From assembly GCA_964434865.1 (NCBI GenBank), contig CAYSWV010000003.1:1-64000 (forward strand): DNA of 64,000 nt, written 5' to 3'. The position numbers were made by a program, and so were the translations under genes. Source of the DNA: CAYSWV01 sp964434865 (GTDB taxonomy: Bacteria > Cyanobacteriota > Cyanobacteriia > Thermostichales > Thermostichaceae). This document shows, one piece after another, positions 63,490-64,000 of the stretch; positions within the stretch are counted from its first letter, which is position 1, and each line of letters opens with the position of its first letter. A model generated the notes under the pieces. It was not told the DNA's origin. It made no database searches and saw only the letters and a list, made by a program, of their open reading frames with translations.

Positions 63490-64000
63490 TTACAGCAAGA
63501 CATCCATCCAGGGGATCACCGCCTCAGCAGCCTGACGGATCTGAGTTGGCTCCAGTTCAACGGCAACGTCAAATAGACGCTTTAAGGCTTTAATCCGCAA
63601 GTTAATCGCTACATTCGCTCGGCCTAAACAATCAACGCCACCTAACCAACCCGATTCAGCCAAATCAAAAGTAGCCGCTTGTCTGAGCATGGCATCTTCA
63701 CTTTGAATGAGTTGAACCAAGATTTGAGTAAACTGCTCATCCTGCGTAAAGCGGTATAGCACCCAGGCCGCTGCCGATTGTACCCGTTCAGAGTGATGGG
63801 TCAGGAAAGGGTGGATCAGAGTCAGTGCAGTCTGGCCCTGGAGTTGACCAATAGCATCAATAATAGCTTCCCAGGGTTGATCAGTATCTGGAGCTTCTAA
63901 TTTTTGAATCAGGGAGGGGAGGGCCTCACGGTCTCCAATCTTGGCTAATGCATAGGCAGCCTCAGCTCGCACATAAAAATCGCTACACTCCAAAGCAGCC
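63490..64000 (-). CDS. cpcE: Phycobilin lyase alpha-type subunit CpcE, 5' end outside window
   Basis: The frame is open to the right edge, so this is the C-terminal 170 residues of a longer protein (CpcE is normally about 270). HEAT repeats are clear: FYVRAEAAYALAKIGDREAL, DQPWEAIIDAIGQLQGQTAL, SERVQSAAAWVLYRFTQDEQ, DAMLRQAATFDLAESGWLGG. The order CpcE then CpcF matches the usual operon. The partner gene begins 74 bases downstream. Identification rests on the pair and on the pattern, as the N-terminus is missing. Confidence 0.85.
   Translation of the reverse strand, partial: AALECSDFYVRAEAAYALAKIGDREALPSLIQKLEAPDTDQPWEAIIDAIGQLQGQTALTLIHPFLTHHSERVQSAAAWVLYRFTQDEQFTQILVQLIQSEDAMLRQAATFDLAESGWLGGVDCLGRANVAINLRIKALKRLFDVAVELEPTQIRQAAEAVIPWMDVLL

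Overview
The window is a stretch of cyanobacterial genome. The taxonomic evidence is the gene content: a CpcE/CpcF-type phycobilin lyase pair at the right end, PsbQ (CyanoQ) of photosystem II, the RpaB response regulator, a Tic20-like protein, a PCP-reductase-domain small protein, and CHASE2 and multi-domain hybrid kinases of cyanobacterial style. I cannot fix the genus. Base composition looks moderate (high 40s % GC by eye), GATC-centred palindromes look frequent, and I did not see the cyanobacterial HIP1 octamer. I recognise no tRNA, rRNA, CRISPR array, insertion sequence or prophage. Two runs of exactly 100 N (8694-8793 and 40168-40267) are assembly gaps, each inside a tandem repeat.

Layout. 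1-950: degraded or partial material (a Ser/Thr-kinase start fragment and short remnants) and AT-rich gene-free DNA. 947-20.5 kb is mostly minus strand: an aldo/keto reductase, a 1213-residue CHASE2 hybrid histidine kinase, a very large Ser/Thr kinase gene, a coiled-coil protein with MshEN-like ends, an APH-family kinase, an HtrA protease, a receiver-like protein, RlmD with a YdcF-like membrane protein, a phosphatase/ADP-ribosylglycohydrolase fusion, and PsbQ. 21.3-39.6 kb is mostly plus strand housekeeping: Tic20, MoaC, PstS, HisD, RbfA, a PLP lyase, PBP2, HU, CobD, a sigma-like/SPOR pair, and two histidine kinases. 39.6-49.2 kb holds a repeat-bearing methyltransferase, an ATL protein, a DUF3179 protein, enolase with a clear terminator, HEAT and TPR proteins, and a ParM-like actin with a ribbon-helix-helix/coiled-coil partner. 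49.4-64 kb holds an M50-like protease, two GSTs, LepA, a Tat-type substrate-binding protein, PurA, RpaB, a ClpN-Uma2 fusion, a peroxiredoxin, PdhB, PrsW and CpcF/CpcE.

The most useful correction concerns the gaps. Both N runs break a reading frame that resumes, in the same repeat frame, on the other side. The apparent two kinase genes at 6605-8626 and 8467-10623 are therefore best read as one gene. It encodes kinase - duplicated domain - (APSPNPPAQK)n - two membrane segments - PH-like domain - kinase. The methyltransferase at 39579-40016 likewise extends through an SSQRS pentapeptide repeat to a start at 40393.

The systems most worth a second look are the chromosomal-looking actin/RHH pair, the ClpN-Uma2 fusion, the IMPase-ADP-ribosylglycohydrolase fusion with altered metal motifs, the double kinase, and the sigma-like/SPOR pair. 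Function is inferred from recognised sequence motifs only; no database search was run.
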